Assembly (NCBI GenBank): GCA_025999935.1
Contig: BNXY01000007.1
Location: forward strand, 10,143-74,142
Source of the DNA: Bacteroidia bacterium
GTDB taxonomy: Bacteria; Bacteroidota; Bacteroidia; Bacteroidales; Azobacteroidaceae
DNA: 64,000 nt
Reading direction: 5' to 3'
Positions 53,347-61,434 of this stretch are shown here, in pieces. Both the position numbers and the translations under genes were made by a program. Below the pieces are notes generated by a model. That model saw only the letters and a program-made list of their open reading frames with translations. It made no database searches and was not told where the DNA came from. Numbering within the stretch: position 1 is the stretch's first letter; each line of letters opens with the position of its first letter.

Positions 53347-55119
53347 TTACGACTTTTTCACCGCCACGCAATAAATACTGTTCTCCGTCCTAACCACAAT
53401 CATTCCATCCGTAAACGCCGGAGTGGCAAATGTTTTTTCGCCGGTTTCAAACGAAGTTATCTGCTTGAAATCATTGTTGGCCGTATAGATAAACATTTTG
53501 CCTTCGGTGCTGAAAACGTACAATTTGCCTTCGGTAATGACCGGCGAGGAATAAAATTCGGTATTCAACTCGTGCGATTGTTTGAGCGTTCCGGTTTGGG
53601 CGTCGTAACAAGCCAATACGCCATAACTCGTTGCCAGATAGATATTTTCTTTCGTGGCAACGGGCGAAGATACTTCGGGTAAAAAATCGTTCGCTTCCCA
53701 CAAAGTTTCGCCGGTAATGGCGTTCACGGCAATCAATGCGGCATATTCGCTGGCTCCAAACACGATATCCGCAGCGCTGCACGGACTGGAAGCGACTTCG
53801 CCGCTTAATCCTTTCACTTGCCAATATTGTTCGCCGTTGCTGGGGTTGTATGCTGTGATATTCGGATTTCCCATGAGAACGAGTTGCGGTTTTTTGTCCA
53901 CATAAGCGATGATGGGCGAACTCCAGGTAATTTTATCCGTCCGGGTTTTGCTCCAACGTTCCTTTCCGGTAGCCATATCCAAGGCGACGACTTTGGGCGA
54001 ATTGCTGTTATCGTATTGTACGATAAGCGAATTGCCGAAAGTCAGCAGGGAAGAGGCATAACCGTAATGGTTGGTAGGAATGCCGAGGTTTTTCGCCCAA
54101 AGGCGTTTGCCGTCCATGTCGGTGCAAATCAAATCACCGGAGGCAAAGATGGCGCAAACCTGTTTGCCGTTGGTGGTAACGGTCGATGCCGCCAGACCTG
54201 TATCATTGGTGGTTTTCGGCATTTGCGCGGGCGATCCGGGAATATTGTCCGCTTTTACCGTCCAAAGCAATTCGCCGGTGCGCAAGTGGTAGCAATACAG
54301 TTCGCGGGCTTGCTCGTCGGCGCCGGTAATGAACACTTTGTTGCCGTTTATCACAGGTGAATTGAAGCCTTGTCGGGGAATTTTGCTCATCCATGCAATG
54401 TTTTCGCCGGTACTCAAATTCCACTTGGTAGGAATGTTTTTCGCCGAAGAAATGGCATTGGAATTGTTTCCGCGAAAAGCATTGTGAGTAACCTTAGGAA
54501 CTTCTTCGACTTCTACGGCGGTGGTATCCGCGACAGCAAGCAGTTCTTCGGCAGGCGCTTCTATTAAAGGCTCTTCGGTTGTTTCCTCCATCGGCTCAAT
54601 GGCTTCACTCTCTACAATGGCTTCTTCTTTAAAGTCCTTAAGGTCTTTAAAGTCCTTAATGTCCTTAAAATAAGGCGACGACAACCCCGCAAAAACCAAG
54701 GCCGCCACCACCAATACCCCCACCGCCCAATTCACATACCGCCGGGCATTGGTTTTGATAACCCACTCATCAATCGGGTCGATTTTTTTGTCCGGAATTT
54801 GTTTGCTGTCGGAAAAATACAAATGCAAAGACACCAAAAAGACGGCTAACATGGCCACAAGAATGTAAACGCCTGTCATCAAATGGTCCATGCGCACAAA
54901 ATAAGCCCTGCGAGCCAGCAGGTCTAATTGGCGGATTTGTTCCTGCAATTCGGTATTATTGGCGTTTTCGTCATTGATTTGTTTCAAAGTTTCAATCACT
55001 TCCGTTTGCAGCGGATTGACGCCTTTTACCTGAAAATAGTTGGTTATCAGCATGATTGAAAAAGCGACAATAAAGATTGCCGATACAATTGCAATGTTTC
55101 TTATAATTTTTTTATTCAT
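53347..55119 (-). CDS. Membrane-anchored PQQ-like beta-propeller protein
   Basis: 590 residues. Three membrane helices ('IVSAIFIVAFSIMLITNYF', 'LMTGVYILVAMLAVFLVSLH', 'WAVGVLVVAALVFAGLSS') precede an acidic linker (~155-215) and a C-terminal PQQ-like propeller (~230-590). Blades are e.g. 'FNSPVINGNKVFITGADEQA', 'LYCYHLRTGELLWTVK' and 'LYVFSTEGKMFIYTANNDF'. The linker starts with a 'DIKDFKDLKDFK' stretch encoded by 9-nt repeats (54626-54672). The propeller is probably periplasmic, as in BamB-like or quinoprotein-like folds; no PQQ synthesis genes are nearby. It is the last gene of the redox-like cluster and lies 10 bp after the polyferredoxin gene. Confidence 0.82.
   Translation of the reverse strand: MNKKIIRNIAIVSAIFIVAFSIMLITNYFQVKGVNPLQTEVIETLKQINDENANNTELQEQIRQLDLLARRAYFVRMDHLMTGVYILVAMLAVFLVSLHLYFSDSKQIPDKKIDPIDEWVIKTNARRYVNWAVGVLVVAALVFAGLSSPYFKDIKDFKDLKDFKEEAIVESEAIEPMEETTEEPLIEAPAEELLAVADTTAVEVEEVPKVTHNAFRGNNSNAISSAKNIPTKWNLSTGENIAWMSKIPRQGFNSPVINGNKVFITGADEQARELYCYHLRTGELLWTVKADNIPGSPAQMPKTTNDTGLAASTVTTNGKQVCAIFASGDLICTDMDGKRLWAKNLGIPTNHYGYASSLLTFGNSLIVQYDNSNSPKVVALDMATGKERWSKTRTDKITWSSPIIAYVDKKPQLVLMGNPNITAYNPSNGEQYWQVKGLSGEVASSPCSAADIVFGASEYAALIAVNAITGETLWEANDFLPEVSSPVATKENIYLATSYGVLACYDAQTGTLKQSHELNTEFYSSPVITEGKLYVFSTEGKMFIYTANNDFKQITSFETGEKTFATPAFTDGMIVVRTENSIYCVAVKKS
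54626..54672. repeat. 9-nt phased repeat inside the propeller gene
   Basis: About five tandem units such as CTTTAAAGT, CCTTAAGGT and CCTTAATGT encode the (Asp-Phe/Leu/Ile-Lys)n linker. The same repeat is intergenic at 24907-24942. Confidence 0.65.
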
Positions 55120-55129
55120 AAAAAAAAGT

Positions 55130-56446
55130 TTAAGGTTTCAAGTTTAAGGTTTCAGGTTCCGGTTTTTCAACCTTTAAACTTGAAACCTGAAACTCGAAAC
55201 TATTTTTATTCTGTGGACAATAACTAAAACATTTCGCACAATTCACACATTTGGCGTCGTCGATTTCATACGTTTTCCGGGAACGTTTTACCGATAAGCC
55301 TATCAACGTAAAACCGATAACCAAGCCGATAAACGCACCGGCGCCGGTTGAATACGTTTTGAAATCCGATTGGATTTTTCCTGCTCGTTCCGTTATTTCT
55401 TCTACAACGCCTCCTTGTCCGTAAAACGCTTCCAAATCGGGCGACAGGATGTTTTGCGGTTCCTTTTCGTTTTGCATGACCTGTTCGTACAGTCGCACAT
55501 CGCGGTGGGCGGTACTGAGCGAATCGCTCATTGTCCGCAATATCAATGCGCCTGCAATAGATATTACCGGCAGTACAATCAAATAAAGCAATATTCTTTT
55601 CACGCCTTGCAAGCGCGTTTCTTTTACCTTGTTTTCATACACGGACGAAATGGCGTCAACCGGACAAACATTGTAGCAAAGTTCGCAATTGATGCAGGTG
55701 GGTGTTATTTTTATTTTCCAGATAGATACGCGGGAAAAAAGACTCAACAACGCGCCGTAAGGACAAAGGAAACGGCAAAACGGCCGTCCGGTAAAAATCG
55801 AAGCGATGAGCAACAGTACGCCAAACAGGATAAGTCCCATGTCGCCGCCCAGACGGAATATTCCGACAAACGGGTCGAAACGGCAGATAATAAAACTGCT
55901 TCGTGTAACGGCGTATAATACTGCAAGAATCAGATAAATCCAGGGAATAATTCCCAAAACGGCAGCCAGCGAGCGCGATATTCTGTAAGATTTGATATTG
56001 ACTATTTCCTGCAATGCACCCAGCGGACAAACGCCTGCACAAAACACTCTTCCAAACAATAGCGTAAAAATGATAGGCAGGAGAAAAAAGAGCAGCACCG
56101 CCAAAGGGATGGTATAAGTGTTATCGACCAACGCCAAAGCGACGTTCTGGATAGCGCCGATGCTGCAAACGCATCCGCTGCGGAAAAAGCCGAAATAAGC
56201 CACCGAAATAATCGAAACCCAGAAAACCGGTTTGCGCGTCTTTTTTCGGATAACGGCATAAGCTACAATGCTCATCAGGACGACTAATAAAACCAAATCG
56301 ACTATCACCCAAAGCGTCTCGTTCGGGATGGCATAGTGCAACTGGGGATATTGATAACCCGATTCAAAATCAGGTTTGGGAAACCGCTGCGCTTGTGCGG
56401 TTGCCGAAAGGAGTAGCAGAGTTAGTATGGAAAAAACTTTCTGCAT
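55130..56446 (-). CDS. NosR/NapH-like membrane polyferredoxin
   Basis: 438 residues. A signal peptide is followed by about six membrane helices and four Cys clusters: 'FGRVFCAGVCPLGALQE', 'GRPFCRFLCPYGALLSLF', then two [4Fe-4S] ferredoxin motifs 'CINCELCYNVCP' and 'CVNCAKCFSYCPQ'. This is the layout of the electron-transfer part of NosR/NapH-type proteins, which pass electrons from the quinone pool across the membrane. The last ~20 residues ('FEFQVSSLKVEKPEPETLNL') are translated from a 7-nt repeat array, so the native C-terminus has been extended. Its redox partners are probably the ferredoxin at 56685 and the propeller proteins around it. Confidence 0.85.
   Translation of the reverse strand: MQKVFSILTLLLLSATAQAQRFPKPDFESGYQYPQLHYAIPNETLWVIVDLVLLVVLMSIVAYAVIRKKTRKPVFWVSIISVAYFGFFRSGCVCSIGAIQNVALALVDNTYTIPLAVLLFFLLPIIFTLLFGRVFCAGVCPLGALQEIVNIKSYRISRSLAAVLGIIPWIYLILAVLYAVTRSSFIICRFDPFVGIFRLGGDMGLILFGVLLLIASIFTGRPFCRFLCPYGALLSLFSRVSIWKIKITPTCINCELCYNVCPVDAISSVYENKVKETRLQGVKRILLYLIVLPVISIAGALILRTMSDSLSTAHRDVRLYEQVMQNEKEPQNILSPDLEAFYGQGGVVEEITERAGKIQSDFKTYSTGAGAFIGLVIGFTLIGLSVKRSRKTYEIDDAKCVNCAKCFSYCPQNKNSFEFQVSSLKVEKPEPETLNLKP
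55134..55205. repeat. 7-nt phased repeat array at the 3' end of the polyferredoxin gene
   Basis: Units GTTTAAG, GTTTCAA and GTTTCAG are followed by the inverted complement (GAAACCT, GAAACTC), giving a long imperfect hairpin. Its proximal half is coding. Confidence 0.75.
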
Positions 56447-56447
56447 A

Positions 56448-56672
56448 CTATACCGTTTTAAGTGTTTTCTGTTTATTTTTAAGCATTAAAATAGCTTTCT
56501 CAGCTCTTGTTTTCCTCGTGGCTTCTTGCTTGGCAGCGCCCACCCAATCGCAATATCCCCGTTTGTATGACTTGGATAGCGTTTCGAAGAAATTTTTTGC
56601 TTCCGCTTCTTTTTCAAACAATTCCTGCAATTCCTGCGGAACTTCGTTCAAATGTTCTTCTTTTTCTAACAT
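56448..56672 (-). CDS. YdeI/OmpD-associated (OmdA) family small protein
   Basis: 74 residues: 'VPQELQELFEKEAEAKNFFE', 'LSKSYKRGYCDWVGAAKQE', 'TRKTRAEKAILMLKN'. This matches the C-terminal YdeI/OmdA domain implicated in bacteriocin protection or peptide resistance; that link comes from the family and is not visible here. It is wedged between the two iron-sulphur genes with only 1 bp to the polyferredoxin start, so it is co-transcribed, although it has no obvious redox role. Confidence 0.72.
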   Translation of the reverse strand: MLEKEEHLNEVPQELQELFEKEAEAKNFFETLSKSYKRGYCDWVGAAKQEATRKTRAEKAILMLKNKQKTLKTV

Positions 56673-56684
56673 ATTTTTAATTTA

Positions 56685-57251
56685 TTATGCGTCTTTCAAC
56701 AAATACGCTTTCTCCATCGGAACGCGCTGTATCGCCCCCGAAGGACAAACCTTTGCAATCTTACATTCGTTACAGCCTTTGCACAATTCCTGTTTGACTT
56801 GCATATACAACGAACCGTTTCCAAACGAGTTGCATCCTTTGGCGCATTTGGCGCATCCGGTGCACAAATCCTCTTCTATTGCATATTCAAAATAAGGGTC
56901 TTCCACATATTTGCGGACAATGGCGCCGGTGGGACACCGCAGATTTTCGGCAGCCGTATTCAAGTCTTTCACATTGGCGCGATAGTAACCGCCGCACAAA
57001 TCGCAATAGCCGCAAACCCGGTTGGCATGAACACATTTTACCGCCGAAACAGGGAGCACGCAATCCGTTTCGCAACGCCCGCAATAGGTACATTTGCCGG
57101 GGTCTATCTGCCAAAAATAACTTGCCTGTCCCGAAAAAGCCTTTTTCGCCATCACGCCCGAAACGGACACAACCGCCGCTCCCGCCACCACAGTGCCGCA
57201 GATTCGCAAAAATTTCTTGCGCGTAATCGGATTATTTTTATTTTCGTTCAT
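56685..57251 (-). CDS. Exported multi-cluster ferredoxin (4Fe-4S)
   Basis: 188 residues. The N-terminus 'ITRKKFLRICGTVVAGAAVV' looks like a Tat-type signal, but with R-K in place of R-R. The mature part has four Cys groups: 'CTYCGRCETDCVLPVSAVKC', 'CGYCDLCGGY', 'CTGCAKCAKGC' and 'CKGCNECKIAKVCP', plus further cysteines. A periplasmic electron carrier partnered with the polyferredoxin downstream is the simplest reading. It starts a - strand run of three genes into the 590-residue propeller. A TACTTTTG box is at 57350-57357. Confidence 0.82.
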   Translation of the reverse strand: MNENKNNPITRKKFLRICGTVVAGAAVVSVSGVMAKKAFSGQASYFWQIDPGKCTYCGRCETDCVLPVSAVKCVHANRVCGYCDLCGGYYRANVKDLNTAAENLRCPTGAIVRKYVEDPYFEYAIEEDLCTGCAKCAKGCNSFGNGSLYMQVKQELCKGCNECKIAKVCPSGAIQRVPMEKAYLLKDA

Positions 57252-57349
57252 AAAATTAAAATTGTCTGAATCTTGATTTTTACAAGATTTTTTATGATTA
57301 GAACTACTTTACTTTGTTGCATTTTGCAATCGTTTCAAATAACTCAGTG

Positions 57350-57357
57350 CAAAAGTA
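57350..57357 (-). promoter_or_regulatory. -7 box for the ferredoxin operon
   Basis: TACTTTTG on the - strand, ~100 bp before ATG 57251. Confidence 0.55.
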
Positions 57358-57392
57358 ATAATATTATTTTGGATTACGGGCACATATCTGGG

Positions 57393-57635
57393 CTAACTCT
57401 TTTTTTGAGGCGCTATATTCGCAAAATCACCCCATTTCCTGGTATAAATTTTCCCTATCGGGTTTTTACTTGACGGTAGATGGCTATTATGACTGTCTTT
57501 GGGATGCTCATAACGCAATAAGCGTTCGCGGAGTTGTTCATTTTCTTTTGTAAGCAACTCCAATTCCTCTCGCATTGCAGCTAATTGTGAAAACAATTCC
57601 TCAATTACTTGATGTATGTCCGGTATCTCATTCAT
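57393..57635 (-). pseudogene. IS66-type transposase N-terminal fragment
   Basis: 80 codons: 'LREELELLTKENEQLRERLL' type coiled coil and 'DSHNSHLPSSKNPIGK', the N-terminus of IS66 TnpC ('KNSxNSSxPPSSD'-like). The frame then runs into unrelated codons and stops. No TnpA/TnpB or ends are visible. Confidence 0.68.
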
Positions 57636-57778
57636 CCTTTTAATAGAAAATATTAATGCTTCTTGATATTGTAAACGGCAGATGATGCTGTTTAGTATTT
57701 AAAATTTGTTAAATATCACAGAGGCGTATAATTCTGCGAATGATCCGCTTTTTTGGGGGGTAGGTAGTAACCATATTT

Positions 57779-58264
57779 TTATATCCTTATCATGTTTACA
57801 TATTTCAAATTCATCAACGCTTTTTCAGTATGAAATGACAGTTGGTCGAAAAGCGTATGGGATTTTAGTTGTTCAATGGCGGCATCGGCAGTCAAGATAC
57901 CTTGTTCGTAAAGCAAAATGGTGGCATACAACGAATCGTTGGCAACGGGTCCCATCATAAAATCATATTTTTCTGTATTTTCAATGCCTCTGCGGTTGTT
58001 TATCACAAATTCAAGCCAGTCTTTTGTCGCTTTTTCAAAAAAACGAACTTTATATTCGCCTGAATATAAAATCTTTTCGTCTATTTCAAATTCCGATACG
58101 ACAGCATTTTCCGCATTTGCGCGGCGTTGTTTGATTTTTGCCCATTTTACCGATTGCTCAAAGCTTGTGGTCGTGTAAAACGCCAGCCCAAAGTCCGTTT
58201 CCGGACGGCATTTCTGTAAATCAGGCGTTTCTACGCTTACCGTTGAACCGTGATAGAGTTTCAT
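57779..58264 (-). CDS. DUF3990 protein (toxin-like partner)
   Basis: 161 residues beginning 'MKLYHGSTVSVETPDLQKCR', then 'TDFGLAFYTTTSFEQSVKWA' and 'YDFMMGPVANDSLYATI'. This is the DUF3990 pattern, which recalls ADP-ribosyltransferase folds ('YHGS...DFG.GFY.T'). It overlaps the upstream DUF3791 gene by 4 bp. Such pairs behave like toxin-antitoxin or effector-immunity units; the activity has not been deduced here. Confidence 0.8.
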   Translation of the reverse strand: MKLYHGSTVSVETPDLQKCRPETDFGLAFYTTTSFEQSVKWAKIKQRRANAENAVVSEFEIDEKILYSGEYKVRFFEKATKDWLEFVINNRRGIENTEKYDFMMGPVANDSLYATILLYEQGILTADAAIEQLKSHTLFDQLSFHTEKALMNLKYVNMIRI

Positions 58265-58695
58265 TGCTGCCGCACTTTAATAAATAAATCAATTTCATTC
58301 AAAATATAATTTTCGCCCTGCGTATGCAAAACGTCAAAACCTTTGCGTAAATAATCAAAAACGCCATATTTACGGAAAACAAACAGTGTTTCTTCTGCCG
58401 AAAGAGGAACAAAATCCTTGTATTTTTCCAAACAAAACGAAAAAAACAACAAAATTTTCGGATTGTCTTGCATTTTCGCTTTTTTCTCTTCTTCGAGCAT
58501 ATCAAAAATACCAAAACCGCTAATATACCAAAGTTTAGATTCTTCTTGCAAAAGAAGTTTGTAACAATCGGAAGAATAAAGATAAGCAAAAGCAGCTTCA
58601 TAATCGAGTTGCTTTTTATGCATGATTATCTCTACCAACTGCTGCACTTTGAACGGCATAATTGCTGTTTCAATATTTGTTTTTTGCTGTGGCAT
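58261..58695 (-). CDS. Two-domain DUF3791-like protein
   Basis: 144 residues from ATG 58695 ('MPQQKTNIETAIMPFKVQQL'). A longer opening to 58719 overlaps the promoter and is rejected. The C-terminal half ('LLFFSFCLEKYKDFVPLSAE', 'YGVFDYLRKGFDVLHTQGEN') is a DUF3791 domain. The N-terminal half ('YEAAFAYLYSSDCYKLLLQE', 'KLWYISGFGIFDMLEEEK') looks like a second antitoxin-type module often encoded separately. A fused antitoxin for the overlapping DUF3990 gene is the likely role. Confidence 0.72.
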   Translation of the reverse strand: MPQQKTNIETAIMPFKVQQLVEIIMHKKQLDYEAAFAYLYSSDCYKLLLQEESKLWYISGFGIFDMLEEEKKAKMQDNPKILLFFSFCLEKYKDFVPLSAEETLFVFRKYGVFDYLRKGFDVLHTQGENYILNEIDLFIKVRQQ

Positions 58696-58716
58696 AAAAA
58701 TATAATTTTCAGAACA

Positions 58717-58724
58717 CAAAAATA
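58717..58724 (-). promoter_or_regulatory. -7 box for the DUF3791-DUF3990 pair
   Basis: TATTTTTG on the - strand, 21 bp before ATG 58695. Confidence 0.55.
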
Positions 58725-58834
58725 CAGTTTTATTCGGAATTAACCTATATTATGCAGAGAATTTACTTTCTTGTCGCACATTCATGCATAAATCTTGAGA
58801 ATCTTATTAATCTTGTAAAAATCAAGGTTCAAGA

Positions 58835-59818
58835 TTATATTTTCAAAGGACAATCAATTCCGCATCCCGAACAACCGACATTTGCCGCCAACGATTCGTC
58901 GTAACGAAAAACCGCCACTTTGTTTTTTCCGGCAATGAAAATTTTGTCTTTCTGTACTTTTACATCATACGCGGAATTGCCGCCTCCGAGCGATTTACTG
59001 TCGAGCAAAATATTCCTAAATTTTCCGTCGCTTCCGTAACAGCTGATTCGCGGGTCGCCTTTTTCGGAGGTAATGATTTCGCCGTTAGCCGTATAAGTCA
59101 GATAAGCGGGATTGCAGCATCCTGTAAACAAGCCCGGAGCGCCTCCTGCCTTGCCGAATGTGCCGAGGTATTTTCCATCCAAAGTATAACTTTCAACTTG
59201 ATGCCTGCCCGAATTGGAACAATACAATACGCCGTCAACGTACTCAATGGCAAAGGTATAACTCGGAATCACAAATCCATTCGGACTATTAATGAATTGA
59301 ACGAAACCGCCATCTTTCGTATATTTGCAAATATTCTTGTTTACCACATCGGTAACAAATACATAATCTTCGGCTAAAACCATGGAACAATAACCGGAAA
59401 GTTCGCTGCATGCTTCCCATTCTCTTTGCAATTCTCCGGCGTGGGAAAACACTTTGATTTTTGTCGTGTAAAGAATGTAAACACCGCTGTCATTGACGGC
59501 AATATCCCGGATGGTTTCGCCGGAAGAAAAGCGGTGAAGCAATTTTCCGGCGTGGTCGAATACCGAAACAAGATTCGATGCTACGACATACAATTGGTTG
59601 TCGTACAATTCAAAACCTTCCACAACTCCGGGCGTGGCAAACGTGGAAATTTGCCGGTAAGGGGAAGTAAATGAACTTACCGGACGAAGGTCGCCGCTCG
59701 AAACGCCTGCGGATTCCGAATGTGGCTTTTTCAGTAATACTCCGGATACGCCCACTACGGTACCTCCGGCAACAATGGAGCCAACCGTGCGTAAAAACTT
59801 TTTTCGTGATATATCCAT
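58835..59818 (-). CDS. NHL/six-bladed beta-propeller protein with Tat-like signal
   Basis: 327 residues. The N-terminus 'ISRKKFLRTVGSIVAGGTVV' is very like that of the ferredoxin at 56685 (R-K in the twin-arginine position). The body is a propeller of ~40-residue repeats ('LYVVASNLVSVFDHAGKLLH', 'VYILYTTKIKVFSHAGELQR', 'LDGKYLGTFGKAGGAPGLFT'). The C-terminus 'NVGCSGCGIDCPL' carries three cysteines in a C-x2-C-x3-C arrangement that could hold a metal or disulphide. It is exported, and probably works with the redox proteins of this cluster. Confidence 0.72.
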   Translation of the reverse strand: MDISRKKFLRTVGSIVAGGTVVGVSGVLLKKPHSESAGVSSGDLRPVSSFTSPYRQISTFATPGVVEGFELYDNQLYVVASNLVSVFDHAGKLLHRFSSGETIRDIAVNDSGVYILYTTKIKVFSHAGELQREWEACSELSGYCSMVLAEDYVFVTDVVNKNICKYTKDGGFVQFINSPNGFVIPSYTFAIEYVDGVLYCSNSGRHQVESYTLDGKYLGTFGKAGGAPGLFTGCCNPAYLTYTANGEIITSEKGDPRISCYGSDGKFRNILLDSKSLGGGNSAYDVKVQKDKIFIAGKNKVAVFRYDESLAANVGCSGCGIDCPLKI

Positions 59819-59822
59819 TTTT

Positions 59823-59885
59823 TTTTAGTTTTAAGTTTTAAGTTTTAAGTTTTGGGTTGCCAACCTTAAACTTGAAACTCGAAAC
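59823..59885. repeat. 7-nt phased repeat array between propeller genes
   Basis: GTTTTAA units, then a short loop, then the inverted CTTAAACTTGAAACTCGAAA. Same family as 55134 and 61300. Confidence 0.75.
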
Positions 59886-59886
59886 C

Positions 59887-61299
59887 TCAGTCAATCTTCA
59901 AACATTTAACATTGTGCGCATCGCGAACAATCAATCGTCCGTCGGCATAAGCCATCGGGCCCCAGGCATCCTCGCCATCCATGATGTGTTGTTGTTTCAG
60001 CAAATCCATGCTTTTTGCTTTTATACCATATACATAGAGTTCGCCTTCTTCCTTGAAGGCAAACAAATAATCGTTGATAACCATGTAAGGCCCCAAGCCA
60101 AAGCGCTCATCGGCTCCCGACGACCATACCGGATTATGCAAATCCGAAGGAGAATAACAAACCACTTTTCCCCGTAAACTGCCGCCGTCTTTGGGTATAA
60201 TCGTAATAATCATATTGTTGTAAAGAATCGGCGTTTGCTGTTCGCTGGATAAACCTTCGTTCGCTTTGTACTGGTCGGTGATGGAAGCCGTCCATTTTGC
60301 ACCGGATTTGTCCACCCGCAACAGGGCGCCGCCTGCTCCGTATCCCGCCACCAAAAATACGCTGTTCGCCGACAATTGCAATGGCGAAGGCGCAATAACG
60401 GAAGGTTGCCATTTTGAAACATCCCACAACAAGGTTCCCACATCTTCTTTTTCGGCAGAAATTCCACATACCCCGCCGATACCTATATATACGTATGTCT
60501 TTTTACCGTTTAAAGTCATCGGCATCACGGACGAATGGGACATCTTGTAAGCGGGCGTATTGGGCGTTTGCCAAGCGATTTCGCCTGTCGCACAATCAAT
60601 TCCGGTCAACAAAATTTCTTCACCTGCGGGAGCTAAAATCAAAGTATTGCCATCCACATAAGGACATTGTGCGGCATACCAAGCCGGAACTTCGCTCTTA
60701 TACGTCTGCTGCATATTGAGCGACCATTTCAAATCGCCTGTACGCGGGTCGCAACACATCACGTGTCCTTGCGGGCCAATGGTAATCACGTAGTCGTCCG
60801 ATACTGTGGGCGCTGTACGCGAAAATCCGTGATTGCGCTTCATCGGTACGCGATACCACCTGCGCCACAATTCTTTCCCGCTTTCCAGCGAGAAACAACG
60901 CAAGGCATCCGAACTGAGCGATTCATCGTAATCCAGAAAATAGACCAATCCGTTGTATATAACCGGAGCGGCATGACCTTCGCCCGTTTCCACGCTCCAA
61001 AGCACCGGATAATCTTCCGCACTCGTCCGGATTGGGTCGGATGTTTTGAGGATATTGGAACTCCCTTCACCTCTGAAAGAACTCCATTTTCCGGTCAATG
61101 CGGAAGTAACCTCATCATATCGCATAAAATATTCACCGATAAGCACTTCGTCGGCTTTCCGCGCGCCTTCCGGACGGTTATCCGCACCGGGCGCCTGCAC
61201 ACTGAAATCTTTCCGCGGCGAATAAGCATGCCACCACACGATAACGCTCAGATAGAGAAACGCTACGAATACGGTTAGTATGGTTGTTTTTTGTTTCAT
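59887..61299 (-). CDS. PQQ-like beta-propeller protein
   Basis: 470 residues with an N-terminal anchor/signal ('TTILTVFVAFLYLSVIVWWH'). The propeller has clear PQQ-like blades: 'GLVYFLDYDESLSSDALRCF', 'LESGKELWRRWY', 'GHVMCCDPRTGDLKWSLNMQ', 'GIDCATGEIAWQTPNTPA', 'AYADGRLIVRDAHNVKCLKI'. No catalytic quinoprotein residues or heme site are evident. It is upstream of the NHL-like protein in the same direction, separated by a repeat array. Confidence 0.85.
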   Translation of the reverse strand: MKQKTTILTVFVAFLYLSVIVWWHAYSPRKDFSVQAPGADNRPEGARKADEVLIGEYFMRYDEVTSALTGKWSSFRGEGSSNILKTSDPIRTSAEDYPVLWSVETGEGHAAPVIYNGLVYFLDYDESLSSDALRCFSLESGKELWRRWYRVPMKRNHGFSRTAPTVSDDYVITIGPQGHVMCCDPRTGDLKWSLNMQQTYKSEVPAWYAAQCPYVDGNTLILAPAGEEILLTGIDCATGEIAWQTPNTPAYKMSHSSVMPMTLNGKKTYVYIGIGGVCGISAEKEDVGTLLWDVSKWQPSVIAPSPLQLSANSVFLVAGYGAGGALLRVDKSGAKWTASITDQYKANEGLSSEQQTPILYNNMIITIIPKDGGSLRGKVVCYSPSDLHNPVWSSGADERFGLGPYMVINDYLFAFKEEGELYVYGIKAKSMDLLKQQHIMDGEDAWGPMAYADGRLIVRDAHNVKCLKID

Positions 61300-61434
61300 G
61301 TTTGATGTTTCGAGTTTCGAGTTTCAGGTTTCGAGTTTTAAGTTTCGAGTTTTAAGTTTCGAGTTTCGAGTTTAAGGTTGAGCAATCCGAAACTCGAAAC
61401 CTGAAACTTGAAACCTGAAACTCGAAACCTGAAA
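61300..61434. repeat. Largest 7-nt phased repeat array
   Basis: About ten direct heptamers (GTTTCGA, GTTTCAG, GTTTTAA, GTTTAAG) run to about 61378. A 12-nt loop follows, then about seven inverted heptamers (GAAACTC, GAAACCT, GAAACTT). It fills the whole space between two propeller genes and could fold into a long hairpin. Confidence 0.82.

Noticed and set aside
56685..59818. Firm Tat-export assignment for the ferredoxin and NHL-like proteins.
   Set aside because: Both have R-K-K-F-L-R in place of the twin arginine. Tat-like export is plausible but not certain, so it is only noted in the entries.
61300..61434. The heptamer array as a CRISPR array.
   Set aside because: Units are 7 nt with no spacers, the second half is the inverted complement of the first, and no cas genes are present.
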